Assembly: GCF_001046855.1 (NCBI RefSeq)
Contig: NZ_HF570958.1
Location: 239,976 to 303,975 of the forward strand
Length of the DNA: 64,000 nt
Source of the DNA: Nostocoides japonicum T1-X7
Lineage (GTDB): Bacteria; Actinomycetota; Actinomycetes; Actinomycetales; Dermatophilaceae
Reading direction: 5' to 3'
Shown here: positions 1 through 8,413 of the stretch, piece by piece
Numbering within the stretch: the stretch's first letter is position 1
Layout: the number at the start of each line of letters is the position of its first letter
Made by a program: the position numbers and the translations under genes
Notes under the pieces: generated by a model
Database searches by the model: none
What the model was told of the DNA's origin: nothing
What the model saw: the letters and a program-made list of their open reading frames with translations, nothing else

Positions 1-306
1 CCCCGCCCCCCCCCCCTCGCCGAGGGCCAGGCCGAGCGGCACGACGGCCGCGACGAGCGCAACCCCCGTCGCGCCCAGCCATGGGACGGCGGCGCGGTAG
101 GCGGCCGGTGCCCCGGCGAGGGACCACAGGAGGACGACCACCCCGCCGAGGTATGCCGCGACCCGCCATCCGCTCCACCCGCCCCCGGCGCGGCGCAGGC
201 GCAGGAGCGGGACGGCATACCCGATCGCCACGACGAGCGGAAGCAGGACCCCGACCCAGGAGAACGACCACTGATCGAGGAACCGCGCGACGGAGAGGGG
301 TGGCAC
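1..306 (-). CDS. CtaG-like cytochrome c oxidase assembly protein, partial
   Basis: This minus-strand frame opens at a GTG (304-306) and runs off the left edge, so only about 100 N-terminal residues are visible. It begins PPLSVARFLDQWSFSW and holds three hydrophobic stretches, separated by an Arg-rich loop (LLRLRRAGGGW) and a short AYRAAVPW loop. That spacing matches the caa3-type CtaG family, multi-pass membrane proteins that help insert copper into heme-copper oxidases. The translated pattern VPLGLALG near the edge resembles the family's third segment. The last codons lie in an 11-base poly-C run (6-16) that reads as glycines, so a length error there would change the frame. It is divergent from the large regulator at 462. 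Another polytopic membrane protein remains possible. Confidence 0.5.
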   Translation of the reverse strand, partial: MPPLSVARFLDQWSFSWVGVLLPLVVAIGYAVPLLRLRRAGGGWSGWRVAAYLGGVVVLLWSLAGAPAAYRAAVPWLGATGVALVAAVVPLGLALGEGGGAG

Positions 307-323
307 ACCTGCGGATTGTCCGA

Positions 324-358
324 CCGTATGCTGGGAGTTGGATGAGTCGGCCCGGCGG
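324..358 (+). repeat. Partial copy of the rnpB promoter and 5' end
   Basis: Bases 324-335 (CCGTATGCTGGG), 340-352 (GGATGAGTCGGCC) and 354-358 (GGCGG) repeat, in the same order and almost the same spacing, 20036-20047, 20051-20063 and 20065-20069 at the start of the intact RNase P RNA gene. The copied part covers the TATGCT -10 box and the P1 5' strand. Similarity stops on both sides. It sits between the divergent CtaG-like gene and the regulator, and it could still act as a promoter for the latter. Confidence 0.8.
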
Positions 359-461
359 CTCACCGACCGCGCTCGCGTGCTCCGCGGCGAGCCGGCGGGC
401 GTGGGCCGGCACGGCAGCGGACCGCCTGTTGCAAAGTGGCTGAAGCAGACATAGTGAGGGT

Positions 462-3400
462 GTGAGCATCGGCGCGACACGGGTACGCCTCAGCCCTCCG
501 CACGGGGGGCGGTCCGTGATCCCCCGGCCGGGCCTCGTCGGGCTCGTGCGCGCGGTGACCTTGCCCGTCCTCGTCCTCGACGCGGAGGCCGGGTACGGCA
601 AGTCCACGACCGCCGACCTCATCACGGCCGGGACGCGGCGCGCTTGGTTCGGCCTGGCTCCCGTCGATCGGGATCCGCTCGTCTTCCTCGAGAACCTCGT
701 CCGGGTCGTGAGCCTGGCGGCCGGGGTGCCGACGATCGGTCCGCCCGGCGAGCCGGGACAGGCGGCGGTCGGGTGGCCACGACGGCTCGACGGGTTCCTC
801 GACAGCTTCGAGGAGCTCGCGACCCCGCCCGAGTACCTCATCCTCGACGACTACGACCTCGTCGCCGGGTCTCCCGTCGATGCCGTGCTCGACCATCTCA
901 TCGAGAACCGACCTCCCGACCTGCACATCGTCGTCATCACCCGCTCGCACCTGCGGGCTCCGGGCTGGACGCTCCACCGGGCTCACGGCGAGCTGCGCAC
1001 GATCGGCCGGTCGGTGCTGGCCTTCGGTCCCGAGGAGCTGACCGAGTACTACCATCACGAGTTCGGGATCACCCTCAGCCCGGAGCAGGCCCGCCGGCTC
1101 GTCGAGGAGACCGAGGGCTGGCCGATCGCGCTGTCCCTCCTCGGCCAGCACCTGCGGGATCATGAGCTGCCTCTCGACGCGTCGATGGCCGACATACCGG
1201 ACTCCCGCGACGAGATCTTCGCCTATCTAGGTGACCAGATCTTCCGCAAGCAGCCGTTGCGCACCCGGAGCTTCCTGCTCGCCATCTGCGGACTGGAGAC
1301 CCTCGAGGCCGAGGTGTGCGGCGCCGTGGCCCTCTGCCCGCCCCGGGATGCGGCGGGGATGCTCGCCGAGCTCGAACAGCGCGGGCTGTTCTGCTCCCGC
1401 GAGGACGGAGTCACCTACCGGCTGCACCGGCTGTTCCGCGACTTCCTCGACACGCAGCTGGACGAGGAAGGACGGCGGCTGTTCGCCATCCGCGCGGCCG
1501 AGCACTACCGCCAGACCGGCCGGCCGGAGCTCGCGGCGCCGCATGACGCGCGGGCCGGCCTCCTCGGCAGGGCGGCGTCCGACGCCGACATCGCCCGCAG
1601 CCGGCTGCTGAAGGCGGGGCAGCACTTCACCCTGCTCGCCATCTCCGACGCGTTGGGTGACAGCGCCCTCGACACGCACCCCACGCTCCGCGTCGCGCGG
1701 AGCCATGCGCTCCGGATGGCCAGTCGCTACCACGAGGCGCTCCGCGAGGCCGAGCGGGCCCGTGTCCTCCTGCGAACCGGCACCGGCGGGCTCGTCGGGG
1801 CCGCCCCCGCCCTGGCCGCCATCGCCCACGTCCACCTCGACACCGTCGAGCCGCGCCTGGCGAGCGAGGCGCTCACGCAGCTGGGACGGCACGCGGAACG
1901 GCTTCCGAACGATGCCCGTCAGCGGTGGCACGCGATGGTGGCGGAGAACCACGTCAACGCCGGGCGCCTCCGCGAGGCCGGGCGCCTGCTCGAGGAGCTC
2001 GCGGATCTCGATGCGGACGTGGACCTCGAGCACGTCCTCGTGCGGCTCGTCATCCGTCGCGGTGAGCTGCACCGCGGTCGGGCGATGCTCGAGACGCGCA
2101 GCCACGCGACCGAGGCGAAGGTGCCGAGAGCGCACCGTGAGCAGGCCGCGTTGCTCGCCTGGATCAACGGGCTGCTCGGGTCGGGCGAGGAGGCCGAGCG
2201 GCACGCTCGCCACGGGATGCGGCTCGGCGCCGACCTGCGCTCGCCGATCGTCACCTGCGTATGCCAGGGGAGGCTCGGCCTCGCGCAGCTGTGCCGCTCG
2301 CCGAACGTGCCCGAGGAGGCGGTGGAGAGCTTCCGCGCGGCCCTCGCGACCGCCGACGAGATCGACCTCCCCAGGTTCCGGGCCGAGCCGCTCATCGGGC
2401 TCACCGTCAGTGCGCACCGCACCGGGGACACGACCGCGACGATGCGCTATGCCCATCAGGCGCTGGAGATCCTCCACGCGGCCGGTGACGCGTACATGTT
2501 CGCGATGGCGACCCTTGCCGTCGGGGTCGCCCTCGCCGAGCAGGGCAACCCCCATGCCGCCGACTGGCTGGCCAGGGCGCGGGACCAGGCGGTCGCCTGC
2601 GGCGACGCCTACCTCCCGCTCATGGCCGACCAGTGGCTGGGCGAGCTCGCCCTGCGCGCCGGCCGAACCGAGGATTTCGCGCAGCATGCGACCGATGCGC
2701 TCAACGCGACGGCCAGGCTGTCCCTCGACGAGATCTGGATCAGCTCCCCGTGGCTCGGCATCACCTCGACGACGGAGCGGACGGAGTGGCTGACCGCGGC
2801 CCGTCGGCTGCCCGAGGTGGGCGCGTACGCGGGCTATCTCGGCTCGCGGATCGTCGGGCCCTCGCGGGCCGCACTCCCCACGTCGATCACCCAGGACGCG
2901 CCGACCCTCCGGATCCAGACGCTGGGCCGGTTCTCGGTCCTGCGCGACGGCGAGGAGATCCCCGCTCGCGCCTGGACGCGCCGCAAGGCGATGCAGATCC
3001 TCTGGCTGCTCATCACGAGCGAACGGCACTCCCTGCGGCGGGAGGAGATCATCGACCAGCTCTGGGAGGACGCCACCGACTCGGCGATCCGCCAGTTCCG
3101 GGTCTGCCTCCACACGCTCCACGCCGCCCTCGAGCCGCAGCGCTCGAGCCGGGCGGACACCCGGTACGTCAAGACGGTCGGCGACCGGCTGTGGCTCGAT
3201 CCCACGACGGTCGAGATCGACCTCGACGAGTTCCGGCGCCTCGCCCACGTCGGGTTGGAGCAACCCGGTGACACGGGCCTGACCGCCATGCTGGCGGCCC
3301 TCGACCTCTACGACGGGCCCTACCTCGCCGACGCGCCGTACTTCGACCCGGCCGTCGCGACCCGCGACGCCGTGGCCGCCACGTATCGCGACCTCGTCGT

Positions 3401-3638
3401 GAGTGCCGCCCGGGCGCTCTGCGAGCGGGGTCAGTACCTGCGGGCCGCGTCGATCGGACGTCGTGGGATCGAGCAGGACCCGTACCACGAAGCGGCCTAT
3501 CGGTCGGTGGCCGCGGCCTACCTGGCGGCCGGCGACACGGCCGCCGCCGCGCGCATGGAGGAGTTCTGCCGCAAGCGCATGCAGGACGACCTCGGCATCT
3601 CCATCGCCTGGGATCTCGACGCGGACGGCGCGCTGTAA
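462..3638 (+). CDS. Large ATPase regulator with C-terminal SARP DNA-binding and BTAD domains
   Basis: A cytoplasmic transcription factor of 1058 aa from GTG 462. The N-terminus carries a STAND/MalT-like NTPase with a P-loop in the stretch DAEAGYGKST (about residue 45) and a Walker B-like LILDDYD (about 127). The middle is TPR-like helical repeats. From about residue 815 (TLRIQTLGRFSVLRDG) there is an OmpR-type winged helix followed by a BTAD domain, the parts that make up SARP activators. MalT relatives usually end in a LuxR helix-turn-helix and classical SARPs have this module at the N-terminus, so the order here is the less usual one. It is first in the co-directional block and likely responds to nucleotide plus a metabolite to activate the carrier and PHA genes downstream; that target is inference. 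No LuxR HTH was seen. Confidence 0.85.
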   Translation: MSIGATRVRLSPPHGGRSVIPRPGLVGLVRAVTLPVLVLDAEAGYGKSTTADLITAGTRRAWFGLAPVDRDPLVFLENLVRVVSLAAGVPTIGPPGEPGQAAVGWPRRLDGFLDSFEELATPPEYLILDDYDLVAGSPVDAVLDHLIENRPPDLHIVVITRSHLRAPGWTLHRAHGELRTIGRSVLAFGPEELTEYYHHEFGITLSPEQARRLVEETEGWPIALSLLGQHLRDHELPLDASMADIPDSRDEIFAYLGDQIFRKQPLRTRSFLLAICGLETLEAEVCGAVALCPPRDAAGMLAELEQRGLFCSREDGVTYRLHRLFRDFLDTQLDEEGRRLFAIRAAEHYRQTGRPELAAPHDARAGLLGRAASDADIARSRLLKAGQHFTLLAISDALGDSALDTHPTLRVARSHALRMASRYHEALREAERARVLLRTGTGGLVGAAPALAAIAHVHLDTVEPRLASEALTQLGRHAERLPNDARQRWHAMVAENHVNAGRLREAGRLLEELADLDADVDLEHVLVRLVIRRGELHRGRAMLETRSHATEAKVPRAHREQAALLAWINGLLGSGEEAERHARHGMRLGADLRSPIVTCVCQGRLGLAQLCRSPNVPEEAVESFRAALATADEIDLPRFRAEPLIGLTVSAHRTGDTTATMRYAHQALEILHAAGDAYMFAMATLAVGVALAEQGNPHAADWLARARDQAVACGDAYLPLMADQWLGELALRAGRTEDFAQHATDALNATARLSLDEIWISSPWLGITSTTERTEWLTAARRLPEVGAYAGYLGSRIVGPSRAALPTSITQDAPTLRIQTLGRFSVLRDGEEIPARAWTRRKAMQILWLLITSERHSLRREEIIDQLWEDATDSAIRQFRVCLHTLHAALEPQRSSRADTRYVKTVGDRLWLDPTTVEIDLDEFRRLAHVGLEQPGDTGLTAMLAALDLYDGPYLADAPYFDPAVATRDAVAATYRDLVVSAARALCERGQYLRAASIGRRGIEQDPYHEAAYRSVAAAYLAAGDTAAAARMEEFCRKRMQDDLGISIAWDLDADGAL

Positions 3639-3718
3639 CGCGGCTGTAACACGCGCTCGTACTGTGCGTCACACCGCCAATGTTGTCGATGAAGGTCCGT
3701 CCGTCAGGAGTGCTGGCC

Positions 3719-4975
3719 GTGTCGTTCGTTCAAGTCCTCTCCCTCGCGCTGCTGGTTCTGGTGCTCGTCCTGGCCATCTGGCAGAAGCTCAACATCGGAA
3801 TGGTCGCCCTGGCGGCCGCCCTCCCGATCCTCATGATCTCGGGCTTCGACGTCGACAAGATGTACGACGCGTTCCCCGGCAACCTGTTCGTCCTCATCGC
3901 CGGAGTCTCACTCCTGTTCGCGCACGTCGAACGCAGCGGTGCACTCGCCGTCGTCGTGAAGGGCACGTATGCCGCGGTCGGTGATCGACATTGGCTGCTC
4001 CCCTGGGCAGGCTTCGTGCTGGCTGCCGCGATGTCGACGGCCGGGGCGTTCTCGACCGCACCCATCGCCTTCCTCGTGCCGATGATCGCCTACGTCAGCG
4101 TCGGCTACAGCAGCATCTTCTACATGTGCGAGCTGGGCGTCGTCATCGGCGCCAACAGCGCGGGGCTGTCACCGCTGAACCCGACAGGCGCCGTCATCCG
4201 CACCATCGCGGACAAGTACCACGTCTCGTACCCGGGGTGGGCACTGTGGGCCGCGTCCATGGTGGTCGCCATCATCGTGGTGTTCGTCCTGCAGATGATC
4301 TCCGTCGTCCAGGCACGGCGTGGTCGCGCGTACGTCGTGACCCCGGCACCGGCCGAGCAGACCCACGACCCCGACGAGGGCAAGAACCACGCATACATGT
4401 GGGCCTCGGGTCTGGCCCTCATCGCCTTCGTCCTCCTCGTGATCTTCCCCAAGACCGACGTGGGCGTGACCGCCATGGCGATGGCCGTCCTCCTGCAGAT
4501 CTTCTTCCGGCCCAACGAGAAGGTCCTCCTCTCGCGGATCCCCTGGAACAGCATCCTGCTGCTGTGCGGCCTGCTGACCTACCTGGGCCTCATGAAGGAC
4601 ATCGGGACGATGACGTCCATCCAGAAGGCCCTGGACCATCTCGGCACCGGCGCACTGCTCATCATCGTGCTGAGCTACATGACCGTCCTGCTGTGCAACA
4701 TCGAGAGCTCCACTCTCGGCGTCCTCGGCCTGATGATGCCGCTCGTCTTCGCGACGTTCGGCACCGGGACCCAGACGTTCTGGATCGTCGTGGCGGTCGC
4801 GGTCCCCGCTGCCCTCATGGTCATGAGCCCGATCCACGTCGCAGGCACGCTGATCATCGGCAACAGTGCGCTCAAGGACCAGGACCGGCTCTTCCGTCGA
4901 TTGTTGGCGACCGCGGCGTCCCTGGCCGTCGTCGTGCCGGCCTTCGTGGTGCTCGTGCCCATCTCGATCGGTTGA
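3719..4975 (+). CDS. MatC-like dicarboxylate carrier (ion transporter superfamily)
   Basis: Integral membrane protein of about 418 aa with roughly ten to twelve hydrophobic segments. It resembles the MatC N-terminal/DASS-like carriers that import malonate or C4-dicarboxylates with cations. The family-like features are the duplicated hydrophobic halves, the re-entrant stretch GANSAGLSPLNPTGAVIRT in the first half and the IESSTLGVLGLMMP stretch in the second. GTG 3719 is preferred over ATG 3680 because AGGAG lies at 3706-3710 with good spacing and the membrane segment then starts directly. It follows the regulator by 80 bases and precedes the icd remnant. The context suggests it supplies dicarboxylates to the TCA/PHA genes; the substrate cannot be fixed from sequence. 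Confidence 0.75.
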   Translation: MSFVQVLSLALLVLVLVLAIWQKLNIGMVALAAALPILMISGFDVDKMYDAFPGNLFVLIAGVSLLFAHVERSGALAVVVKGTYAAVGDRHWLLPWAGFVLAAAMSTAGAFSTAPIAFLVPMIAYVSVGYSSIFYMCELGVVIGANSAGLSPLNPTGAVIRTIADKYHVSYPGWALWAASMVVAIIVVFVLQMISVVQARRGRAYVVTPAPAEQTHDPDEGKNHAYMWASGLALIAFVLLVIFPKTDVGVTAMAMAVLLQIFFRPNEKVLLSRIPWNSILLLCGLLTYLGLMKDIGTMTSIQKALDHLGTGALLIIVLSYMTVLLCNIESSTLGVLGLMMPLVFATFGTGTQTFWIVVAVAVPAALMVMSPIHVAGTLIIGNSALKDQDRLFRRLLATAASLAVVVPAFVVLVPISIG

Positions 4976-5125
4976 CCGTGGCGGCACGCCGGGGTGACCG
5001 GCGTGCCGCGACGGAGGCCCGTCACGAACACGACGAGGGCCCGGTCACGACCTGAAGGAACGCGCTTCAAGCCCACTTACCAGCGTCCGCGAGCGCGCGA
5101 CGCACCGTCGAAGGGAGAGCCGCCG
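4976..5125 (+). other. Intergenic leader before the PHA operon
   Basis: These 150 bases separate the carrier from the icd remnant. No convincing ORF, terminator or sigma-70 promoter is visible. The AAGGGAG at 5111-5117 is the ribosome site of the next small ORF. A promoter for the operon could lie here, but none can be defended. Confidence 0.3.
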
Positions 5126-5281
5126 ATGTCGAAGACCAGAGTCGTCGGACCGGTCGTCGAACTGGATGGCGACGAGATGACCCGCATCATGCGGCAGTTC
5201 ATCGAGGACGAGCCGGTCCTGGCCCACCTCGAGGTGGACCTCGGCACCGGTCTCCGGCCCGGGGCGGTGGGTGCACGATGA
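5126..5281 (+). pseudogene. 5' remnant of NADP isocitrate dehydrogenase, 51-codon ORF
   Basis: The first 40 or so residues (starting MSKTRVVGPVVELDGDEMTR and continuing to about HLEVDL) are the unmistakable N-terminus of monofunctional NADP-dependent isocitrate dehydrogenase, a protein of more than 400 aa. After LEVDL the similarity ends and the frame stops within ten codons. The catalytic domain is gone, so the product cannot be an enzyme. The ribosome site (AAGGGAG, 5111-5117) and ATG are intact, and the stop overlaps the lpdA start as ATGA, so it may now serve as a coupled leader ORF. It implies a deletion joined icd to the sequence before lpdA, and that the ancestral operon made 2-oxoglutarate. 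Confidence 0.75.
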
Positions 5282-6663
5282 CCCGAGTCGTCGTCGTCGG
5301 AGGCGGGCCCGGCGGATACGAGGGCGCGCTCGTCGCCGCCCAGCTGGGCGCCGAGGTGACGATCGTCGACCGGGACGGGCTCGGAGGCTCGGCCGTCCTG
5401 ACCGACTGCGTGCCCTCGAAGGCGCTCATCGCCACGACCGACCTCATCGAGTCCGCGGCGTCACTGTCCGCGCACGGCGTCACGCTCGCCGCCGGACGCG
5501 GGCTTCCGTCAGCCACCGCGCTGCGCAGCATCAACGCCCGCATCACCGAGCTCGCGGGTGCCCAGTCGCGAGACATCGAGCGGAAGATCGACGCCGAGGG
5601 CATCACGCTCGTCCGTGGCGTGGGTCGCCTGGCCGACCCCGGGACAGTCGTCGCCACGACGGCGGACGGCTCGACCGAGACGCTCCCCGCCGACGTCGTC
5701 CTGCTCGCCACGGGTGCGCGTCCGCGACAGCTCGCGACGGCCCGGCCCGACGGCGAGCGGATCCTCACGTGGGAGCAGGTCTACGACCTCACCGAGCTGC
5801 CCGAACGGCTCATCGTCATCGGCTCCGGCGTCACGGGAGCGGAGTTCGCGAGCGCCTACACGCTGCTCGGCTCGGACGTCGTCCTCGTGAGCAGCCGGGA
5901 CCGGGTGCTGCCCGGTGAGGATGCGGACGCGGCGATGGTCCTCGAGGACGTGCTCACCCGCCGTGGGCTGACCCTGCTGAGCCGGTCCCGCGCGGAGAGC
6001 GTGATCCGGGACGGGGACGTCGTGCGGGTGACGCTCGGGGACGGGACGACCGTCGAGGGCAGCCACTGCCTCGTCGCCGTGGGGTCGGTACCCAACACCG
6101 ACGACATCGGGCTCGCCGAGAGCGGCGTCGAGCTGAATGGGAACGGCTTCGTCGTCGTCGACCGGGTGTCCCGGACGAGCGCGCGGGGCGTGTATGCGGC
6201 CGGCGACTGCACGGGGGTCCTGATGCTCGCGTCCGTCGCGGCGATGCAGGGCCGCATCGCCGTGTGGCACGCGCTGGGCGACGCCGTCAACCCCTTGGAC
6301 GTCAGCAGGGTCGCGTCCAACATCTTCACCGCGCCGGAGATCGCGACCGTCGGTGTGTCCCAGGCCGCCGTCGACTCCGGCGAGGTCCAGGCGACGGCGG
6401 TGATGCTGTCGCTCGCCGGAAATGCGCGCGCCAAGATGCAGGGCGTACACGACGGGTTCGTCAAGCTCTTCGCGCAGACCGGGACCGGCACCGTCGTCGG
6501 CGGGGTCGTCGTCGGACCCCGAGCGAGCGAGCTGATCCACCCCGTGTCCCTCGCGGTCGCGTCTCGGCTGACGGTCGAGAACCTCGCCCACGCGTTCACG
6601 GTGTACCCGTCCATCTCGGGCTCCATCGCCGAGGCGGCTCGACAACTCCACGTGCGAGCATGA
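5278..6663 (+). CDS. lpdA: LpdA-like flavoprotein pyridine-nucleotide oxidoreductase
   Basis: A 461-aa FAD protein of the class I disulfide reductase fold. It has the FAD motif VVVVGGGPGGYEGAL at the N-terminus, the second dinucleotide motif LIVIGSGVTGAEFAS near residue 185, the FAD motif GVYAAGDCTG near 305 and the C-terminal dimer domain with HPVSLA. The redox site reads GGSAVLTDCVPSK: only one of the two cysteines of true lipoamide dehydrogenases is present. This matches the actinobacterial LpdA type (NAD(P)H:quinone/nitro-compound oxidoreductase) rather than the E3 subunit of 2-oxoacid dehydrogenases. The start overlaps the icd remnant by ATGA. In this operon it could rebalance NAD(P)H for the alcohol dehydrogenase; that role is inferred. 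Confidence 0.85.
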   Translation: MTRVVVVGGGPGGYEGALVAAQLGAEVTIVDRDGLGGSAVLTDCVPSKALIATTDLIESAASLSAHGVTLAAGRGLPSATALRSINARITELAGAQSRDIERKIDAEGITLVRGVGRLADPGTVVATTADGSTETLPADVVLLATGARPRQLATARPDGERILTWEQVYDLTELPERLIVIGSGVTGAEFASAYTLLGSDVVLVSSRDRVLPGEDADAAMVLEDVLTRRGLTLLSRSRAESVIRDGDVVRVTLGDGTTVEGSHCLVAVGSVPNTDDIGLAESGVELNGNGFVVVDRVSRTSARGVYAAGDCTGVLMLASVAAMQGRIAVWHALGDAVNPLDVSRVASNIFTAPEIATVGVSQAAVDSGEVQATAVMLSLAGNARAKMQGVHDGFVKLFAQTGTGTVVGGVVVGPRASELIHPVSLAVASRLTVENLAHAFTVYPSISGSIAEAARQLHVRA

Positions 6664-6734
6664 GCCCTTCCATCGCGCTCGGGAACGAGCCCGATGGATC
6701 CGGAACCTGACGACATCATCCAAGAGAGGCATCG

Positions 6735-8411
6735 ATGACCAACGGAGCAGAGCTGCTCGTCGCAGCGCTCGAGAACGAAGGCGTCCAGAAGATCTACGGC
6801 GTGCCGGGGGAGGAGAACCTCCGGACGGTGGAGGCCCTGCGCCGGTCGAGCATCGAGCTCGTCGTGACCCGTCACGAGCAGGCGGCCGCCTTCATGGCGG
6901 CGACGCAGGGTCGCCTGACCGGCCGGCCCGGCGTCTGCCTGAGCACGCTCGGCCCGGGCGCCCTCAACCTCGCCACCGGCGCGGCATACGCCCATCTCGG
7001 TGCGATGCCGATGATCCTCATCACGGGACAGAAGGCGATCCGGAGCAGCCGGCAGGCACGCTTCCAGATCATCGACATGGTCTCGACGATGAAGCCGCTG
7101 ACGAAGTCGTCGCGCCAGATCGTCAGCACGTCCAGCATTCCCGCGATCGTCTGCGAGGCGTTCCGCCTCGCCACCGAGGAGCGGCCGGGGCCCGTGCACC
7201 TCGAGCTCCCCGAGGACGTCGCGAGCGAGCCGGCCGACGGCTACCCGCTCGTCGAGTCCAGTGCCGTGCCGCTGCCCGTCGCCGCCGCGACGACGCTCGA
7301 CCAGGCCGCGGAGCTGATCAAGCAGGCCGAGCGCCCGCTCGTCATGGTCGGCGCGGCGACGAGCCGGCCGCGGCTCGGTGACGACCTGGCCACGTTCCTG
7401 GCCCGGACCCACATCCCCTACTTCAGCACCCAGATGGGCAAGGGGACGGTGTCCGGCACGCCCGACGACAAGATCACCGACCTGTGGCTCGGCACGGCCG
7501 CCCTGTCGGAGCGCGACTACGTGCACCGGGCGATCGACCGTGCCGACGTGATCATCACCATCGGTCACGACACGGTCGAGAAGCCGCCGTTCCTCGCCGG
7601 TCGCGGACCCCACAAGATCATCGACATCGGGTACACCGCACCGCACATCGAGGAGGTCTACGTCCCGGACATCGCGGTCGCCGGCGACGTCTCCTCGAGC
7701 CTGTTCCGGCTCGGCAACCGGCTCGAGGGCCAGCTGCCCAACGCGTCGGCCCTCCTCGGGATGAGGGACGACATCCAGGCCCGCACCCTCGCCGGTTCGG
7801 ACGCGACGACCTTCCCACCCACGCCGCAACGCGTGGTGGCCGACGTGCGGGCGGTCATGCCCGACGACGGCATCGTCGCGCTGGACAACGGCATGTACAA
7901 GATCTGGTTCGCGCGCAACTACCGGACGGCGGTCTCCAACACCCTGCTGCTCGACAACGCGCTCGCCACGATGGGAGCCGGCCTGCCGTCGGCGATGATG
8001 GCGGCGATCCTCTACCCGGACCGCCGGGTGCTCGCGGTCTGCGGCGACGGCGGGTTCATGATGAACTCGCAGGAGCTCGAGACCGCCGTGCGGCTCGGCC
8101 TCAACATGGTCGTCCTCGTCCTGCGGGACGACGCCTACGGCATGATCCGCTGGAAGCAGGCCGTCGACGAGCTCCCCGACTTCGGCCTCACCTTCGGCAA
8201 CCCGGACTTCGTCAAGTACGCCGAGGCATACGGCGCACGCGGCACCGCGGTGAGCCGCACGGAGGACCTCGTGCCGGCGCTCAACGCGGCCTTCGAGGGA
8301 GGCGGCGTCCACCTCGTCACCGTGCCCGTCGACTACTCGGTCAACGTCCGCGTCCTCGTCGAGGAGCTCCGCGACCAGCTCGACTGGGCGGACGACGAGG
8401 GGGAGGCGTGA
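6735..8411 (+). CDS. ThDP-dependent decarboxylase, acetolactate-synthase-like (candidate 2-oxoglutarate decarboxylase)
   Basis: A 558-aa soluble enzyme with the three domains of the ThDP decarboxylase family. The N-terminal PYR domain has the activating glutamate in VTRHEQAAAFMA (about residue 52). The central domain runs from about 190. The C-terminal PP domain has the ThDP/Mg motif GDGGFMMNSQELETA (about residue 438). The family includes acetolactate synthase, but the N-terminal pattern ENEGVQKIYGVPGEENL is that of the catabolic or cyanobacterial subgroup, some of whose members annotated as acetolactate synthase were shown to be 2-oxoglutarate decarboxylases making succinic semialdehyde. 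No regulatory ilvN is nearby. The next gene is an alcohol dehydrogenase 2 bases away. Acetolactate synthesis is the main alternative; the substrate is inferred from context. Confidence 0.75.
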   Translation: MTNGAELLVAALENEGVQKIYGVPGEENLRTVEALRRSSIELVVTRHEQAAAFMAATQGRLTGRPGVCLSTLGPGALNLATGAAYAHLGAMPMILITGQKAIRSSRQARFQIIDMVSTMKPLTKSSRQIVSTSSIPAIVCEAFRLATEERPGPVHLELPEDVASEPADGYPLVESSAVPLPVAAATTLDQAAELIKQAERPLVMVGAATSRPRLGDDLATFLARTHIPYFSTQMGKGTVSGTPDDKITDLWLGTAALSERDYVHRAIDRADVIITIGHDTVEKPPFLAGRGPHKIIDIGYTAPHIEEVYVPDIAVAGDVSSSLFRLGNRLEGQLPNASALLGMRDDIQARTLAGSDATTFPPTPQRVVADVRAVMPDDGIVALDNGMYKIWFARNYRTAVSNTLLLDNALATMGAGLPSAMMAAILYPDRRVLAVCGDGGFMMNSQELETAVRLGLNMVVLVLRDDAYGMIRWKQAVDELPDFGLTFGNPDFVKYAEAYGARGTAVSRTEDLVPALNAAFEGGGVHLVTVPVDYSVNVRVLVEELRDQLDWADDEGEA

Positions 8412-8413
8412 CG

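Noticed and set aside
1227..3488. Long minus-strand open frame of about 750 codons opposite the regulator
   Set aside because: It is the third-position GC shadow of the regulator: rich in Arg, Pro and Gly, with no family motifs and no ribosome site. Similar long antisense frames opposite acnA, lpdA and the PHA genes were rejected for the same reason.
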